64,000 bases of DNA from Candidatus Tectomicrobia bacterium (GTDB taxonomy: Bacteria; UBA8248): NCBI GenBank assembly GCA_016192135.1, contig JACPUR010000023.1, positions 1 to 64,000 of the forward strand. Reading direction: 5' to 3'. The first letter of the stretch is position 1. Every line of letters starts with the position of its first letter. Both the position numbers and the translations under genes were made by a program. A model generated the notes under the pieces. It had not been told where the DNA came from. It saw only the letters and a list, made by a program, of their open reading frames with translations, and searched no databases. Shown piece after piece: positions 1 through 7,798 of the stretch.

Positions 1-1167
1 CCCGGCGTCGATGGTGAGGATGGCGTCCCGGGGCAGCACCCGGGCGAGGGCGGCCTGGGCGCGGCGCGGGTCGATGGGCCTGCCGCCATACTCGAGGGCC
101 GCCTCGCGGTGGCGCTCCTGGGCGGCGCGCACCCCGGCCGCTCTTTCGCGCCAGGCGGGGCGGCTTCTCTTTTCCACGGCGCGCAGGAGGCCCTGGAGGA
201 CGAGCCCGGCGTCGGCGGCGAGGCCCACGTCGGCCCGGTAGGCCCGGCCGATTGAGCGGGGGTCGAGGGCGGCGTGGATGAGCTTGGCGCCCCCCGGGAG
301 AAAGCCGGGCTTCAAGAAGCTCGTGGTGTGGGCGAGGCGGGTGCCCACGGCGAGCACCACGTCGGCCGCCTCGAAGAGGGCGCGCGCCTCGGGGAGGGTG
401 CCCCGCCCGATGGAGCCGAGGTGCAGCGGGTGCTCCGCGCTCATCACGTCGTCGCGGCCGGTCGAGGTCATGACGGGGGCGGAGAGTGCCTCGGCGAGCT
501 TGGCCAGATCACCGGAAGCGCCGGACCACAGCACGCCCCCGCCCGCCACGATGAGGGGCCGCTCGGCCCGCTTCAGGAGATCGGCGGCGGCGGCCAGGGC
601 CTCGGGGTCGGGGGCGGGCCGGGGGGGACGGGGGGCGCCGCCGAGCGTGGGGGCGGGGGAAGCCTCGTTCATCACGTCGCGCGGGAGGTCCAGGTGCACC
701 GGGCCCGGCACCCCGGTGACGGCGGCATGGTAGGCCTCGCGGACGGCGTCGGCGGCGCGCTCGGGCTTGCGCACCTGGACGGACCACTTCACCACGGGCT
801 TGAAGAGGGCGATCTGATCGATCTCCTGGGCGGACTCCCGGAAGGTGTCCTTCATCATGGGCGCCCCGGTGATGACGAGGACGGGGCTCTGGGCCATCCA
901 GGCGTTGGCGACCCCGGTCAGGAGGTTGGTGGCGCCGGGGCCGTTCGTGGCCATGCAGACCCCGGGCCGGCCGGTCAGGCGCCCGTAGGCGTCGGCCATG
1001 AGGGCGGCGCTCTGCTCGTGGCGCACGGTGAGGAAGTGGAGGTCCTCGCGGCCGTACATGCCGTCCAGGATCTCGATCATGCATGAGCCGGCCATGCCGA
1101 CGACGTTCCGGCAGCCGAGCTGCGCCAGCGCCTCCGCCACGGCGTGGCCCGCGGTCATGGTGGCCAT
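1..1167 (-). CDS. Thiamine-pyrophosphate enzyme, acetolactate synthase large-subunit-like (3' truncated by window edge)
   Basis: The reverse frame stays open from the ATG at 1167 to the window edge, giving 389 codons without a stop; the C-terminal TPP-binding domain lies outside. The N-terminal PYR domain is recognisable: the proton-relay Glu is Glu51 in VRHEQSA, followed by ADAYGRLTGRPGVC and the NGPGATNL loop typical of the ALS/benzoylformate decarboxylase/oxalyl-CoA decarboxylase superfamily. The central domain (about residues 190-330) looks like the Rossmann-like domain III. A GGAGGAGG tract 4-6 nt upstream supports this start. The substrate is not clear: the segment around VGMAGSCMIEI differs from the usual FGIPGG of true AHAS, and no small regulatory subunit is nearby, so a catabolic or 2-hydroxyacyl-CoA-lyase-like role is as likely as branched-chain amino-acid synthesis. 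Confidence 0.85.
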   Translation of the reverse strand, partial: MATMTAGHAVAEALAQLGCRNVVGMAGSCMIEILDGMYGREDLHFLTVRHEQSAALMADAYGRLTGRPGVCMATNGPGATNLLTGVANAWMAQSPVLVITGAPMMKDTFRESAQEIDQIALFKPVVKWSVQVRKPERAADAVREAYHAAVTGVPGPVHLDLPRDVMNEASPAPTLGGAPRPPRPAPDPEALAAAADLLKRAERPLIVAGGGVLWSGASGDLAKLAEALSAPVMTSTGRDDVMSAEHPLHLGSIGRGTLPEARALFEAADVVLAVGTRLAHTTSFLKPGFLPGGAKLIHAALDPRSIGRAYRADVGLAADAGLVLQGLLRAVEKRSRPAWRERAAGVRAAQERHREAALEYGGRPIDPRRAQAALARVLPRDAILTIDAG

Positions 1168-1359
1168 CCGCCTCCTCCTCTCTGAAGGCCGAATCCTGCT
1201 GAAACGGCCGGAATCCGGCTCCGGGCGGGGCCCTCGGCCGCGATGGGTTCCGCTGCGGGATGAGGGGTGAATGTAGAACCCGCAAGGCGGGGGTGTCAAA
1301 ACCCCGGCCTTTTCAGGCGTTGTGGATCACCTGAGGAAAAAATCAGTGAAAATCCGGGC

Positions 1360-1391
1360 TTGCAAAAAAATTCGATTTTTGTTTGTATTAT
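1360..1391 (+). promoter_or_regulatory. Candidate promoter of rlmD-lexA-dinB
   Basis: An abrupt AT-rich patch in a GC-rich background. TTGCAA (1360-1365) and TATTAT (1386-1391) are separated by 20 nt, longer than ideal, so this is only a candidate. It lies just upstream of the ATG at 1434 and argues against using the TTG at 1383 as the rlmD start, because that codon would overlap the -10 element. I saw no clear inverted repeat that would serve as a LexA operator. Confidence 0.35.
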
Positions 1392-1433
1392 AGATGTGTT
1401 TTCTTCGTAGACACTTCGGGGGGTTCGCTGGGC

Positions 1434-2852
1434 ATGCTGGCCGCGGCCGGGCGCTCGGAAGCGCTGGATATTCAAGCCACTGCGCGCGTGGAGAGCATCG
1501 CCGCGGGCGGGGCCGGGGTGGTGCGCCTGGACCGGCGCGTGGTGTTCGTCCCCCGCGCCGTGCCCGGGGACCGGGTGCGCTTCAGGGTTATATCGGACAG
1601 GGGAAAGTTCCTCCTGGGCGAGCTCGAGGCGGTGGAGGAGGCGAGCCCTCACCGGCGCGAGCCTCCCTGCCCCCATTGGGAGGGCTGCGGCGGCTGCCCC
1701 CTCCAGATGGCGGCGCCCGAGGCCCAGCTCGAGGCCAAGCGGCGCATCTTCCTCGATGCCCTCCAGCGCATCGGAAAGCTGGAATTGCCCGTCCCCTTGC
1801 GGGAAATCCTGCCCGGGGGCCCCGAGTTCCACTACCGCGCCCGGGCGCGCTTCCAGGTGCGCGGGGAGGAGATCGGTTTCTTCGCCCCGGGCACCCGGCG
1901 CCTCCAGCCCATCGAGGACTGCCTCCTCGTCGAGCGGCCGGTGGCCCGGGCGCTGGCCGGGGTGCGGCGCTTCCTCAAGGCCGAGCCCGGGGCGCGGCGG
2001 GTGGATGCCGTTGAAATTACGTCCCTTGGGCCGGACCCGGAGGAAGGGGCGGGACTTCAGGTCTTTCCCCCCGGAAGCCGAGAAGGCTTTCCCGCGCGGG
2101 ATTTGCCTCGGGCCGTCCGTTCGCTTTGGGTTACTTTCGCACGAGACTCCGGTTTTCGGTTAAACTTCTGGGGAGAACGAAAGCCGGGGGAGCCTCCGGC
2201 CTGGACCGCGCGCCACCTCCCCGAGCCGGACGCCGCCTGCGTCCTGCGGATCTCGCCGGAGTCCTTCCTCCAGCCCAGCCGCGCCGCCAATCAGGCCCTC
2301 GTGAAAACCCTACTGGATGAAGCCCGGGTCCGGCCCGGCGGCAGGCTCGTCGATCTGTTCTGCGGGGCGGGGAACCTCACCCTGCCCTTCGCCCGCCGGG
2401 GCGTGCGCGCGGTGGGGGTGGAGAGCAACCCCTTCGCGGTGCAGGACGCCATCGCCAGCGCGCGGGACAACGCGCGGGAGGCGGCGGGCGGCGCGCCGCC
2501 CCTCTTCCTGCTCCGCGAGGCGGGGCGGGCGGAGGCCGGCGAGATCCGCGGCGCCCTCGGCGGCGGCCCCGAGGTACTCCTGCTCGATCCCCCGCGCAAG
2601 GGGGCGCTCGAGGCCGTCCCGCTCATCCTCGCCCTCGAGCCCCGCCAGATTCTCTACGTCTCCTGCAACCCCGCGACCTTCGCCCGGGACGCCCGCGCCC
2701 TCCACGAGGGAGGCTACCGCATCGACGGCGCCCACATCGTCCCCATGTTCCCCAACACCGCCCACGTCGAAACCTTGACCTCATGGTCGCGCGCCCCAGG
2801 GGCCGCGCCGGAGGGAGAAGATTCCAGTTGGCCGCCATCGGAGGGTTGTTGA
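1434..2852 (+). CDS. rlmD: 23S rRNA (uracil-5-)-methyltransferase, RlmD/RumA family
   Basis: SAM-dependent RNA m5U methyltransferase. Counting from the ATG at 1434, an N-terminal TRAM (OB-fold) domain spans about residues 13-70. It is followed by Fe-S cysteines Cys79, Cys85 and Cys88 (CPHWEGCGGC) with a fourth in IEDC. The catalytic domain contains VDLFCGAGNLTLP (SAM site), LLLDPPRKG and YVSCNPATFARD; the Cys of SCNP is the family nucleophile. Length (472 aa) fits the family. The frame extends upstream to a TTG at 1383, but that overlaps the likely promoter. The stop falls 1 nt before the lexA ATG, so the two are probably co-transcribed. RlmD, RlmC and TrmA are close relatives, so the exact target uridine is inferred from family resemblance. 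Confidence 0.88.
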   Translation: MLAAAGRSEALDIQATARVESIAAGGAGVVRLDRRVVFVPRAVPGDRVRFRVISDRGKFLLGELEAVEEASPHRREPPCPHWEGCGGCPLQMAAPEAQLEAKRRIFLDALQRIGKLELPVPLREILPGGPEFHYRARARFQVRGEEIGFFAPGTRRLQPIEDCLLVERPVARALAGVRRFLKAEPGARRVDAVEITSLGPDPEEGAGLQVFPPGSREGFPARDLPRAVRSLWVTFARDSGFRLNFWGERKPGEPPAWTARHLPEPDAACVLRISPESFLQPSRAANQALVKTLLDEARVRPGGRLVDLFCGAGNLTLPFARRGVRAVGVESNPFAVQDAIASARDNAREAAGGAPPLFLLREAGRAEAGEIRGALGGGPEVLLLDPPRKGALEAVPLILALEPRQILYVSCNPATFARDARALHEGGYRIDGAHIVPMFPNTAHVETLTSWSRAPGAAPEGEDSSWPPSEGC

Positions 2853-2853
2853 G

Positions 2854-3471
2854 ATGTTCCTGACCCGCAGGCAGCGCGAGATCTACGAGTTCATCCGGGA
2901 ATTCATCCAGGTCAAAGGCTACGCGCCGAGCATCGCCGAGATCGGCCAGAACTTCCGGCTGACCTCCCCCGCCACCGTCCACAAGCATCTCCAGAACCTG
3001 GCGCAGAAGGGCCTCATCAAGCGGAGCTGGAACCGCAGCCGGGCCATCGAGATGGTCTCGGGCGCGGACACCGTGGGGGCCGAGGCCGCCTACGCCTCGG
3101 GCGCCATCCCGCTCAAGGGCCTCATCGCCGCGGGCGCCCCGCTCGAGGCCGTCGAGGACAACGAGACCATCCCCCTCCCCTGGACGCCGGGCAAGAACAA
3201 CCTCTACGCCCTGAAGGTCAAGGGGACCTCGATGATCGAGGACCACATCCAGGAGGGCGACTACGTCATCGTCGAGCAGCGCGAGACGGCCCAGAACGGC
3301 GAAACCGTCGTGGCGCTGCTGAACGGCGAGAGCGCCACCCTCAAGCGCTTCTACCGCGAGGCGGACCACATCCGCCTCCAGCCGGCCAACGCGACGATGG
3401 AGCCCATCCGGGTGAAGGACTCGGACCTCCGCATCCAGGGCGTCGTGGTGGGGGTGCTGAGGAAGTACTAG
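2854..3471 (+). CDS. lexA: LexA repressor (SOS regulator)
   Basis: Transcriptional repressor of DNA-damage genes, inactivated by RecA-stimulated self-cleavage. The 205-aa product has the N-terminal winged helix-turn-helix (LTRRQREIYEFI at the start, then YAPSIAEI and SPATVHKHL) and a C-terminal S24 peptidase domain. The scissile bond is Ala93-Gly94 (IAAGAP). The catalytic dyad is Ser126 in KGTSMIEDHI and Lys164 in ATLKRF. The full set of residues is present, so it should be self-cleavable. It starts 1 nt after rlmD stops, with GGAGG upstream, and is followed after 33 nt by dinB, a classic LexA target in many bacteria. The recognition helix differs from the E. coli form, so the operator sequence probably differs too. 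Confidence 0.96.
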   Translation: MFLTRRQREIYEFIREFIQVKGYAPSIAEIGQNFRLTSPATVHKHLQNLAQKGLIKRSWNRSRAIEMVSGADTVGAEAAYASGAIPLKGLIAAGAPLEAVEDNETIPLPWTPGKNNLYALKVKGTSMIEDHIQEGDYVIVEQRETAQNGETVVALLNGESATLKRFYREADHIRLQPANATMEPIRVKDSDLRIQGVVVGVLRKY

Positions 3472-3504
3472 CCGGAAGGCCCCCTCTCCGGAAAGGCCGG
3501 GGCC

Positions 3505-4758
3505 ATGGATGAGACGAGCGGAAGCGCCGGGGAAGCCCCCCGCCCGCGGGAGCCCTCCCCCCGCCTCATCGCCCACGTGGACATGGACGCCTTCTTCGTG
3601 GCGGTGGAGCGGCGGGACGACCCCTCCCTCCTCGGCAAGCCCGTGCTGGTGGGCGGCGTGGGGGGGCGCGGGGTGGTGGCCGCCGCCTCCTACGAGGCCC
3701 GCAGGTTCGGCGTCCGCTCCGCCATGCCCATGGCCCAGGCGCGCCGCCTGTGCCCGGGCGCCCTCGTCCTCCCCGGCCGGCACGCCCGCTACTCCGCCGT
3801 CTCCCATGAAGTGATGGAGGCGCTGCGGGGCTTCACCCCCGTCCTCGAGATCGTCTCGGTGGACGAGGCCTACCTCGACCTCACCGGCACCGCCCGCCTG
3901 CACGGCCCGCCCTTCCTGGCGGCGGCCCGCATCCGCCGGGCCGTCCTGGACGCCACCGGCTGCCCGGCCTCGATCGGGGTGGCCTCGAACCGCATGATGT
4001 CCAAGGTGGCCTCTGAGCTCGCGAAGCCCGCGGGGGTCCTGGCCGTCCTCCCCGGGCGGGAGGCGGCCCTCCTCGCCCCCCTCAGGGTGGAGACCCTCCC
4101 CGGGGTGGGGCAGGTGACGGCCGCCCGGCTCAAGGGCTTCGGGGTGCGTACGGTGGCGGACCTGGCCGCTCTCCCCCTCTCCTTCCTCGAGGACCACTTC
4201 AAGAGCGCCGGGAGCTGGCTCCACCGGATGGCCCGGGGCGGGGACGACGCCCCCCTCGTCACCGAGAGCGCCCCCAAGAGCATCGGCCGGGAGACCACCT
4301 TCCGGGAGGACATCGGGGACCCCGCCCGGCTCGAGGCGGCCCTCTCGGAGCTGGCCGAGCAGGCCGCGGCGCGCGCCCGCAAGAAAGGCCTCTGCGGCCG
4401 GGGCGTGACCCTCAAGATCCGCTTCGCCGACTTCACCACACACACCCGCGCCTGCGTCCTCGATCCCCCCTCCAACCTGGACCGGGACGTGACGCGCGCC
4501 GCCCTGCGCCTCCTGCGCGGGGCGCTGGAGTCGCTCTCCCTCGGGCGGCGGGTGCGCCTCGTGGGGGCCTACCTCACCGGCCTCGAGCCGGCGGGCCTCC
4601 AGCCCTCCCTGCTGCCCGAGGCGTCGCGCGAGCGCGAGGAGCGCCTGACCGAGAGCGTGGACGCCGTCCGCGCCCGCTTCGGCTTCGGCGCCCTCGTGAC
4701 GCATAAGGCGATCGAGGGGATGGAGAGGGAGGATTCTCGCCCTCGCAAAGGACGATAA
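3505..4758 (+). CDS. dinB: DNA polymerase IV (Y-family translesion polymerase)
   Basis: Error-prone translesion polymerase. After about 20 extra N-terminal residues, the palm domain begins with the metal-binding HVDMDAFFVAVE motif. YEARRFGVRSAMP follows, then the second catalytic motif SVDEAYLDLTG, which supplies the Asp-Glu pair. Next are the SIGVASNRMMSKVASELAKP segment and the helix-hairpin-helix LPGVGQVTAARL. The little-finger domain follows from about residue 250. QPSLLPE near the C-terminus resembles a beta-clamp-binding peptide (inference). At 417 aa it is of usual size. It follows lexA by 33 nt on the same strand, so it is probably under LexA control together with it. Confidence 0.94.
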   Translation: MDETSGSAGEAPRPREPSPRLIAHVDMDAFFVAVERRDDPSLLGKPVLVGGVGGRGVVAAASYEARRFGVRSAMPMAQARRLCPGALVLPGRHARYSAVSHEVMEALRGFTPVLEIVSVDEAYLDLTGTARLHGPPFLAAARIRRAVLDATGCPASIGVASNRMMSKVASELAKPAGVLAVLPGREAALLAPLRVETLPGVGQVTAARLKGFGVRTVADLAALPLSFLEDHFKSAGSWLHRMARGGDDAPLVTESAPKSIGRETTFREDIGDPARLEAALSELAEQAAARARKKGLCGRGVTLKIRFADFTTHTRACVLDPPSNLDRDVTRAALRLLRGALESLSLGRRVRLVGAYLTGLEPAGLQPSLLPEASREREERLTESVDAVRARFGFGALVTHKAIEGMEREDSRPRKGR

Positions 4759-4818
4759 CCCTGTTAGACTTTTCTCGCGGTTCGGGAGCGCGGAGAAACA
4801 GAACGCTGGGGGGATAGG

Positions 4819-4884
4819 ATGGATGAAAGAAGATTCATGTGCCGTTTTGTCGCGTTCGTCCGTGAGAAACTTTTTCCTTCTTGA
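4819..4884 (+). CDS. Possible 21-codon leader ORF before the RES gene
   Basis: ATG at 4819 preceded by GGGGGGATAGG, and a stop (TGA) at 4882-4884 that abuts the ribosome-binding site of the next gene. The predicted peptide is 21 residues, basic and hydrophobic (MDERRFMCRF...). It sits in the same AT-richer DNA as the RES gene. It could be a translated leader, the remnant of a lost antitoxin gene, or chance; only position and the upstream purine tract support it. Confidence 0.2.
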   Translation: MDERRFMCRFVAFVREKLFPS

Positions 4885-4901
4885 TCTCTGGAGGAAAATC
4901 G

Positions 4902-5672
4902 ATGCCAAAATCTAAGTCTCTCCGGGGATTTTGGGAATTTGAACGCTTGATTTCGCACCAAACTCGATATGTGCATGGATCTGAAGTTAAAGAATTCCTC
5001 GATTGGATTTTGCGTACGAGCAAGAACCGCATTGAACTCCTTCCACAGCACAATAAACCCTGGCGAGCACGTCTCGGATATGATGATGACGGCGATCATC
5101 TAATTGGTCTTTCGCCAAAGGAGATGAAGCCACTCGCCAATCGAGCAAAGGAGGGGCGTGCTAATCCAAAAGGAATTCCTTGCCTTTATCTTTCCACCGA
5201 TCGAGACACCGCCATGGCGGAAATTCGCCCCTGGCTTGACTCACTCATTTCGGTGGCTCAGTTTACAACGCTTCGAGAGTTGCAAATCATAAACTGCACA
5301 TTACACAAAGAGAACAAGCGCCCTTGGACTATTGGCATGAAGGACAAACTCACTCCGGAGGAACGCGAAGAGGTACTCTGGTGGGATATTGATAAAGCAT
5401 TTTCTCGCCCGGTAACCTTGAGCGACGATACCGCCGATTACGTTCCCAGTCAGATCATCGCCGACCTTTTTAGGGTCAATGGGTACGACGGGATTGCCTA
5501 CAGAAGTTCTCTGGGCGAAGGACACAACATCGCGTTGTTTGATTTGAATTCAGCCGAACTGATCAATTGCCAGGTATTTGAACTGAAAAGTCTCTCTCAT
5601 GAATTCCGAGAGAGAAATAATCCCTATTTCGTCAAAGTACATCCCCAAAAAAAGGCAACTAGGAAACGTTGA
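4902..5672 (+). CDS. RES-domain protein (possible NAD-consuming toxin)
   Basis: A 256-aa protein starting at the ATG at 4902, with GGAGGA 8 nt upstream; an in-frame TTG at 4881 is less likely. The RES family is named for conserved Arg, Glu and Ser. Candidates here are the Arg of WRARLGYDD, the Glu of LSTDRDTAMAEIRPW and the Ser of YRSSLGEGHN. Known RES toxins are ADP-ribosyltransferase-fold enzymes that deplete NAD+ and are usually paired with an upstream Xre-type antitoxin. No Xre gene is present here; only the 21-codon ORF precedes it. Base composition is near 50% GC against about 70% around it, and the stop is followed by an AT-rich tail, so recent acquisition is likely. Some RES proteins are longer, non-toxin forms, so toxicity is inferred. 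Confidence 0.75.
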   Translation: MPKSKSLRGFWEFERLISHQTRYVHGSEVKEFLDWILRTSKNRIELLPQHNKPWRARLGYDDDGDHLIGLSPKEMKPLANRAKEGRANPKGIPCLYLSTDRDTAMAEIRPWLDSLISVAQFTTLRELQIINCTLHKENKRPWTIGMKDKLTPEEREEVLWWDIDKAFSRPVTLSDDTADYVPSQIIADLFRVNGYDGIAYRSSLGEGHNIALFDLNSAELINCQVFELKSLSHEFRERNNPYFVKVHPQKKATRKR

Positions 5673-5832
5673 CACCCCCGTGCTTTGATTTTTATTTCCC
5701 GCTTTCTGTTACCCGCCACTTCCAGTCTCATGACAACTCCCGCGTTATCTACTCGACGTAGCGCAGCACGTCCTCCTTCCGGAAGTGCAGGCTCCTGAGC
5801 GACGGGAAGTCCTCTGGGAAGAGCACCCCCGC

Positions 5833-5880
5833 AAAAAAGCGCCCCGCCCCGGGGATGAAGGATGAAGGGGGACGGGGCGC
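5833..5880 (-). terminator. Intrinsic terminator of the FBP aldolase/phosphatase gene
   Basis: On the reverse strand, just past the stop at 5900, a GC-rich hairpin with arms GCGCCCCG (5873-5880) and CGGGGCGC (5839-5846), extended by further G:C pairs with one bulge, is followed directly by six T residues (complement of A5833-5838). This is the standard Rho-independent layout. Confidence 0.6.
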
Positions 5881-5899
5881 CGGATGAACCGGGGCGCGC

Positions 5900-7027
5900 T
5901 CAGCCGGCCATCGCGGGCTCCCGCCCGCTGCGGCGGATGAGGAAGCGGGCGTCCAGCGCCCGCAGCTTCTCCACCACCCCGGTGTACTCGAGCTCCGACA
6001 TCGGCAGCATGGCGGCGCCGAAGAAGCCCTGCCGCCGCATCTCCATCGCCTTCTCGGAGACGCGGCCGCGCACCGTGTCCCAGAAGGGGTGGGCGAAGGT
6101 GTCCATCGGCTCGGTGAGCTTGCCCCCGTGCATGGCGAAGGCGGCGCAGCTCACGAGGGGCGGGCCGTCGAAGTAGCTCGTGGGGGTGTTCAGGGTGACG
6201 GGCATGAGGGGCATGTTGTGGGAGCCCCGCATGCCCCCCGCCACAAAGTGGCCGATGTGGAAGGGGGCGAGCACCTCGCCCGTGGCGGGGAAGCTCATCT
6301 GGGTGCGCACGAGCATGACCGGGTCGTCCTTGCCGGTGTAGGTGCCCGCGATGTTGTGGAGGCGCGAGGTGGCCACGGCGGCGGCCTGTTCGCCCGTGGC
6401 CCGCGCCCAGACGGACTCGACCACGAAGCGCTCGGGGTCCCGCAGCAGGGCGGCGATGTCGTAGATGTCCTCGGGGGCGTTCAGCTCGATGACCCGGTCG
6501 CCCTCGACGCAGTTCACGTCCATGATCACGAAGCGGAAGCCCTTGCTCATCTTGGGCGAGAGCATGAGGCCCGGGGTGTTCATCACGTCGGCGAAGGCGA
6601 GGAAGAGGGGGAGGTTGTAGGCCCCGGGGTCGGTCTTGTCGGCCGCGAAGAAGAGGAAAGGCTCGTTCGGGCGCTCCTCGAACTCCATCTCGGCGACGGC
6701 GGGCCCCAGGCCCTTCACGTTGCCCGAGAAGGCGTCCTTCAGCAGGTCCTGCCCCGCCCCGTAGAGCCCCTGCTCCTTGGCCACCACCGTCCCCCGCTCG
6801 AAGGCCTCCCAGGCCAGGCGGTGGACGGCCTCGTCGTTCTCCCCGCGCGCGTGGGCCATGAGGATGGAGATGTCGTCCCCGTTGAAGGCGACGTAGCTGT
6901 CGAGGAGGAGGCCCTTCCCCGCCCGGGCGACGTGGGCCCGGACGGCCTCCATGAGGCGGCTCGAGGGGGCGATGTGGCCGCCCACCGAGCCGATGTCGGC
7001 CTTGATGACGCTGAGGGTGATTTTCAT
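5900..7027 (-). CDS. Bifunctional fructose-1,6-bisphosphate aldolase/phosphatase (archaeal type V)
   Basis: Gluconeogenic enzyme that condenses triose phosphates to fructose-1,6-bisphosphate and hydrolyses it to fructose-6-phosphate. The 375-aa product begins MKITLSVIKADIGSVGGH, placing Asp11 and His18 as in the characterised Sulfolobus enzyme. Other signature segments are NGDDISILM (metal-binding Asp pair at 51-52), YGAGQDLLKD, DKTDPGAYN, and YTGKDDPVM, whose Tyr and Lys are three apart as expected for the Schiff-base lysine site. The ATG at 7027 was chosen because the family starts exactly at this Lys-Ile motif; the frame is open further upstream by chance. The family is typical of archaea and some deep or thermophilic bacterial lineages, so it is a useful lineage clue. 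A terminator follows. Confidence 0.95.
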   Translation of the reverse strand: MKITLSVIKADIGSVGGHIAPSSRLMEAVRAHVARAGKGLLLDSYVAFNGDDISILMAHARGENDEAVHRLAWEAFERGTVVAKEQGLYGAGQDLLKDAFSGNVKGLGPAVAEMEFEERPNEPFLFFAADKTDPGAYNLPLFLAFADVMNTPGLMLSPKMSKGFRFVIMDVNCVEGDRVIELNAPEDIYDIAALLRDPERFVVESVWARATGEQAAAVATSRLHNIAGTYTGKDDPVMLVRTQMSFPATGEVLAPFHIGHFVAGGMRGSHNMPLMPVTLNTPTSYFDGPPLVSCAAFAMHGGKLTEPMDTFAHPFWDTVRGRVSEKAMEMRRQGFFGAAMLPMSELEYTGVVEKLRALDARFLIRRSGREPAMAG

Positions 7028-7798
7028 CGGGCGCTCCTTGAAGGGCCGGGGAGGGGAATCCCCGGGAGGCTGGATGGGGAGGCGGGCGCACCGCGCCGTC
7101 GTGCGCTCACGATGCAAGCGGCGTTCCCGTCCATGCCAACGCCGGATGGGAAAACGGATTCTCGCTGGGCAAGATTTTCGGAGCGGTCTTTCGGATGCCC
7201 GAATCCGCTGGCGGGGCGCGGTCCCCCGGGGCCGGGCCGATGGGCGGCCGGAAAACCCGGCCCGAGGCCATTCCGCCCCCTTCCCCGGACGCTCCGGGGC
7301 GGATTGCGCGGCGGCCAAACCGGACCCGTGGCAATCCGCCACGCTGAAAAGATCCACAAACCTCCGGCGGAAGGACGAAGGTGCGCGAAATTGGGCGAAA
7401 TTGCGGTAGCGGGCGGCGCGGCGGCAGGGGGTATGTTCGAGCGGGGGCGCGGGTCCGGTTCCCCCCTCTCCCTCCGGGAGAGGGCAGGGTGAGGGGATGC
7501 CGCCGGCGGGACGGCCCTCACCCCAACCCTCTCCCAACGGGAGAGGGAGAAAATCCCGCCCTACAGATCGGGAGGAGACGGCACGACATGAAAACCCGTC
7601 GCGGGAAGTCTCGCGAATTGATGGGAATTGATGGGAAAAGCAACCAAAACGAAAAAGGAGGCCCGTCACGCGAAGTAACGGGAAATAACGGCGGAACAAA
7701 CCCTGCGGCCGGCCGCCGGCAGGGCGACTGCCGCGGATAGTCGCGGATATTGATGGATAAAGATCCCATGAATCACGGGGGCGCAAAAAAAGGGGCGC
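7028..7798. other. Long non-coding gap with repeats
   Basis: 771 nt between the FBP aldolase/phosphatase start and the DMT transporter stop. No frame here looks like a gene. It holds the 7381-7620 copy of a long dispersed repeat with a palindromic insertion. At 7610-7760 it has short imperfect reiterations (GAATTGATGG, AAGTAACGGG, TCGCGGATA) that look like decayed repeat DNA. The promoter of the FBP gene should lie in the right-hand neighbourhood of 7028 but I see no convincing -35/-10 pair. Confidence 0.6.
7381..7620 (+). repeat. Long dispersed repeat, copy 1 (with 62-bp insertion)
   Basis: This stretch matches, in inverted orientation, 33479-33645. Shared landmarks in order are GTGCGCGAAATT, GGGGGTATGTTCGA, GGGGGCGCGGGTCCGG, CCTCTCCCTCCGGGAGAGG, ATCCCGCCCTACAGATCGGG, AGGAGAC.GCACGAC, AAAACCCGTCGCGGGA and TCTCGCGAATTG. 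Copy 1 differs by a 62-bp insertion at 7484-7545, bounded by GGGAGAG repeats and itself containing the CCCTCACCCC palindrome family, and by a 10-bp tandem duplication near its left end. Confidence 0.85.

Noticed and set aside
1383-1434. TTG at 1383 as the rlmD start
   Set aside because: It overlaps the candidate -10 element, has no ribosome-binding site and would add 17 residues (YYRCVFFVDTSGG...) not typical of the family.
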